From the NCBI GenBank assembly GCA_005779345.1, contig SXJQ01000085.1:1-13753 (forward strand): 13,753 bases of DNA, in the 5' to 3' direction. This DNA comes from Actinomycetota bacterium. GTDB lineage: Bacteria; Actinomycetota; Acidimicrobiia; IMCC26256; PALSA-610. The position numbers and the translations under genes are program-made. The notes under the pieces are model-generated. The model ran no database searches, had not been told where the DNA came from, and saw only the letters and a program-made list of their open reading frames with translations. Positions 13,559 through 13,753 of this stretch are shown here, one piece after another; position 1 is the first letter of the stretch; the number at the start of each line of letters is the position of its first letter.

Positions 13559-13753
13559 TCAGCCGCGGGCGTCGATCGGTCGGTATTCGCGCGCGACGGG
13601 GCCCGTGTAGATCTGGCGCGGCCGCCCGATCTTGGTCTTGGTGCTCTCGTTCATCTCCTTCCAGTGCGCGATCCAGCCGGGCAGCCGACCGATCGCGAAC
13701 AGGACGGTGAACATGTTGGTGGGGAAACCCATCGCTCGGTAGATGAGCCCGGA
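13559..13753 (-). CDS. gltA: Citrate synthase, C-terminal end (partial)
   Basis: Only the last 64 residues are in the window. YRAMGFPTNMFTVLFAIGR, LPGWIAHWKEM and GRPRQIYTGP closely match the C-terminus of bacterial type-II (GltA) citrate synthases, ending close to the normal C-terminus. The enzyme condenses acetyl-CoA with oxaloacetate in the TCA cycle. The catalytic histidines and aspartate lie upstream, beyond the window edge. The stop codon is 11 nt before the start of the 2-oxoglutarate-dependent enzyme gene on the same strand. Confidence 0.95.
   Translation of the reverse strand, partial: SGLIYRAMGFPTNMFTVLFAIGRLPGWIAHWKEMNESTKTKIGRPRQIYTGPVAREYRPIDARG

Overview
The window is very GC-rich DNA with strong actinobacterial character. 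The evidence is a predicted mycothiol-dependent (MDMPI-type) enzyme, several GTG starts, a DUF559 protein with an AbiEi-like N-terminus, and a fatty-acid/steroid-style acyl-CoA cluster. An Acidimicrobiia-like (Ilumatobacter-type) actinobacterium is my best guess, but this is inference from style and not a database match.

Left block (2-3827, + strand): an operon for a carbohydrate-type ABC importer. In order it has the 3' end of the ATPase, two permeases and the substrate-binding lipoprotein. The first two junctions overlap by exactly 11 nt and the third is an ATGA overlap. The binding protein resembles UgpB, so glycerol-3-phosphate or a related glycerophosphodiester is the most likely substrate. 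A strong GC-rich hairpin (3828-3883) separates this operon from the convergent minus-strand genes.

Right block (3885-13753): every gene is on the minus strand. In transcription order they are the 3' end of citrate synthase (gltA), a HalD/BesD-like Fe(II)/2-oxoglutarate enzyme with an HxD facial triad, an acyl-CoA dehydrogenase, an MDMPI-type enzyme, an enoyl-CoA hydratase-superfamily protein, a CaiB/BaiF CoA-transferase, a DUF35 zinc-ribbon/OB protein, and an SCP-x-like thiolase. These are followed by a DUF559/AbiEi-like protein, a class-III aminotransferase and an SRPBCC protein. The acyl-CoA dehydrogenase to thiolase stretch looks like a catabolic module that activates, oxidises and cleaves an unidentified acyl-CoA. 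Its crotonase, thiolase and DUF35 members all lack textbook catalytic or metal-binding residues.

The most structured non-coding DNA is a family of palindromes. There are two upstream and two downstream of the DUF559 gene. All four have GGCGTCGTC/GACGACGCC-type arms and exactly 21 nt between the arms, and each pair is spaced 71-72 bp apart. One pair abuts a perfect 33-bp tandem duplication. No tRNA, rRNA, CRISPR array, insertion sequence or transposase gene was seen.
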